Positions 5,439 to 5,595 of a stretch of DNA of 5,595 bases are shown here, one piece after another (the stretch's first letter is position 1; each line of letters begins with the position of its first letter). This stretch comes from Caulobacteraceae bacterium (GTDB lineage Bacteria > Pseudomonadota > Alphaproteobacteria > Caulobacterales > Caulobacteraceae). Where the stretch lies: the NCBI GenBank assembly GCA_028291305.1, contig JAQGII010000057.1, positions 1 to 5,595 on the forward strand, read 5' to 3'. The translations under genes were made by a program, and so were the position numbers. The notes beneath the pieces were generated by a model that made no database searches, had not been told where the DNA came from, and worked only from the letters and a program-made list of their open reading frames with translations.

Positions 5439-5455
5439 GAGGCGTCAGGGTCCAA

Positions 5456-5581
5456 CTAAGGCCGCCCGCCGGCTTTCGCCAAGCGCCAGGACGCGGATCG
5501 GGCGGCGATTGACTTGTGGAGGCAACACAGCCAGACGGAGAACTCCGTTCTGTCTCCCCCAAGGCGGTTTTGAGTTTGCAC
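5456..5581 (-). CDS. Possible 41-residue small/leader ORF upstream of the MgtC-family gene
   Basis: On the minus strand an AAGGAG at 5590-5595 lies 8 nt before a GTG at 5581. The GTG opens 41 codons ending in TAG at 5456-5458, about 30 bp before the MgtC-family ATG. The peptide begins MQTQNRLGG and has a Cys-Cys pair near its middle and a basic C-terminal end. I recognise no family. About a quarter of its codons end in A or T (CAA, ACT, AGA, TCA among them), more than in the neighbouring genes, which argues against a long-conserved gene but would suit a regulatory leader. Spacing and Shine-Dalgarno are the only positive evidence, and chance is a fair alternative. Confidence 0.25.
   Translation of the reverse strand: MQTQNRLGGDRTEFSVWLCCLHKSIAARSASWRLAKAGGRP
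5535..5548. repeat. Perfect inverted repeat ACGGAG-AA-CTCCGT
   Basis: Six-base arms at 5535-5540 and 5543-5548 around a 2-nt centre, upstream of the MgtC-family gene. As RNA, a longer alternative fold is possible: AGAC and AGAAC (5533-5543, with a GG bulge) pair with GTTCTGTCT (5547-5555). The tight centre fits a protein-binding site better than an RNA hairpin. The surrounding bases (5456-5595) hold no recognised RNA gene; 5580-5595 is a C-rich tract. Confidence 0.5.
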
Positions 5582-5595
5582 CCCCCCTTCTCCTT

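Noticed and set aside
5426..5455. TTG at 5455 as the start of the MgtC-family protein
   Set aside because: The ATG at 5425 has a GGAGG 8 nt upstream, and the family usually starts close to the first membrane segment.

Overview
The window is a high-GC stretch of chromosome with very dense gene packing and strong GC bias at third codon positions. Gene content and promoter style suggest an alphaproteobacterium, probably of the Caulobacter/Phenylobacterium group. That placement is inferred from family recognition, a plausible EcfG-type promoter and promoter elements resembling the Caulobacter consensus; no marker gene proves it. There are no rRNA or tRNA genes, CRISPR arrays, transposases or phage genes, and nothing suggests recent horizontal transfer.

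Left part (1-1019, plus strand): two tandem paralogous secreted proteins of an uncharacterised family. The first is cut off by the window edge. They share an ATGA stop/start overlap and are almost certainly co-transcribed. Next (1020-1635) comes a MarR-family regulator, preceded by an interrupted palindrome with two nested pairs of arms sharing one centre, a candidate operator. Then (1636-2860) come a hemerythrin (HHE) protein, preceded by a good match to a general-stress-response (EcfG/SigT) sigma promoter, and free methionine-(R)-sulfoxide reductase (fRMsr, GAF-type), which has all three of its key cysteines. These two form a small oxygen/oxidative-stress block.

Right part: a single-domain mannose-1-phosphate guanylyltransferase (minus strand, 2871-3926) converges on the fRMsr gene with only 10 bp between stop codons. 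It diverges from a putative secreted cysteine-containing protein of unknown function (plus strand, about 4138-4722, probable TTG start). Their 211-bp shared intergenic region carries a 13-bp tandem repeat and a -10-like element. That secreted protein converges at 13 bp on an MgtC/SapB-family membrane protein (minus strand, 4736-5425). The right edge, upstream of the MgtC-family gene, contains a perfect 6-bp-arm palindrome and a possible 41-codon leader ORF with a well-placed Shine-Dalgarno on the minus strand.

In function the window reads as ordinary accessory/housekeeping chromosome: envelope or secreted proteins, stress protection, GDP-mannose supply for surface polysaccharide, and an ion-stress membrane protein. 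I see no clear new multi-gene system. The observations most worth following up are regulatory: the MarR operator candidate, the stress-sigma promoter on the hemerythrin gene, and the leader region of the MgtC-family gene. No stretch longer than 300 bases lacks a gene.
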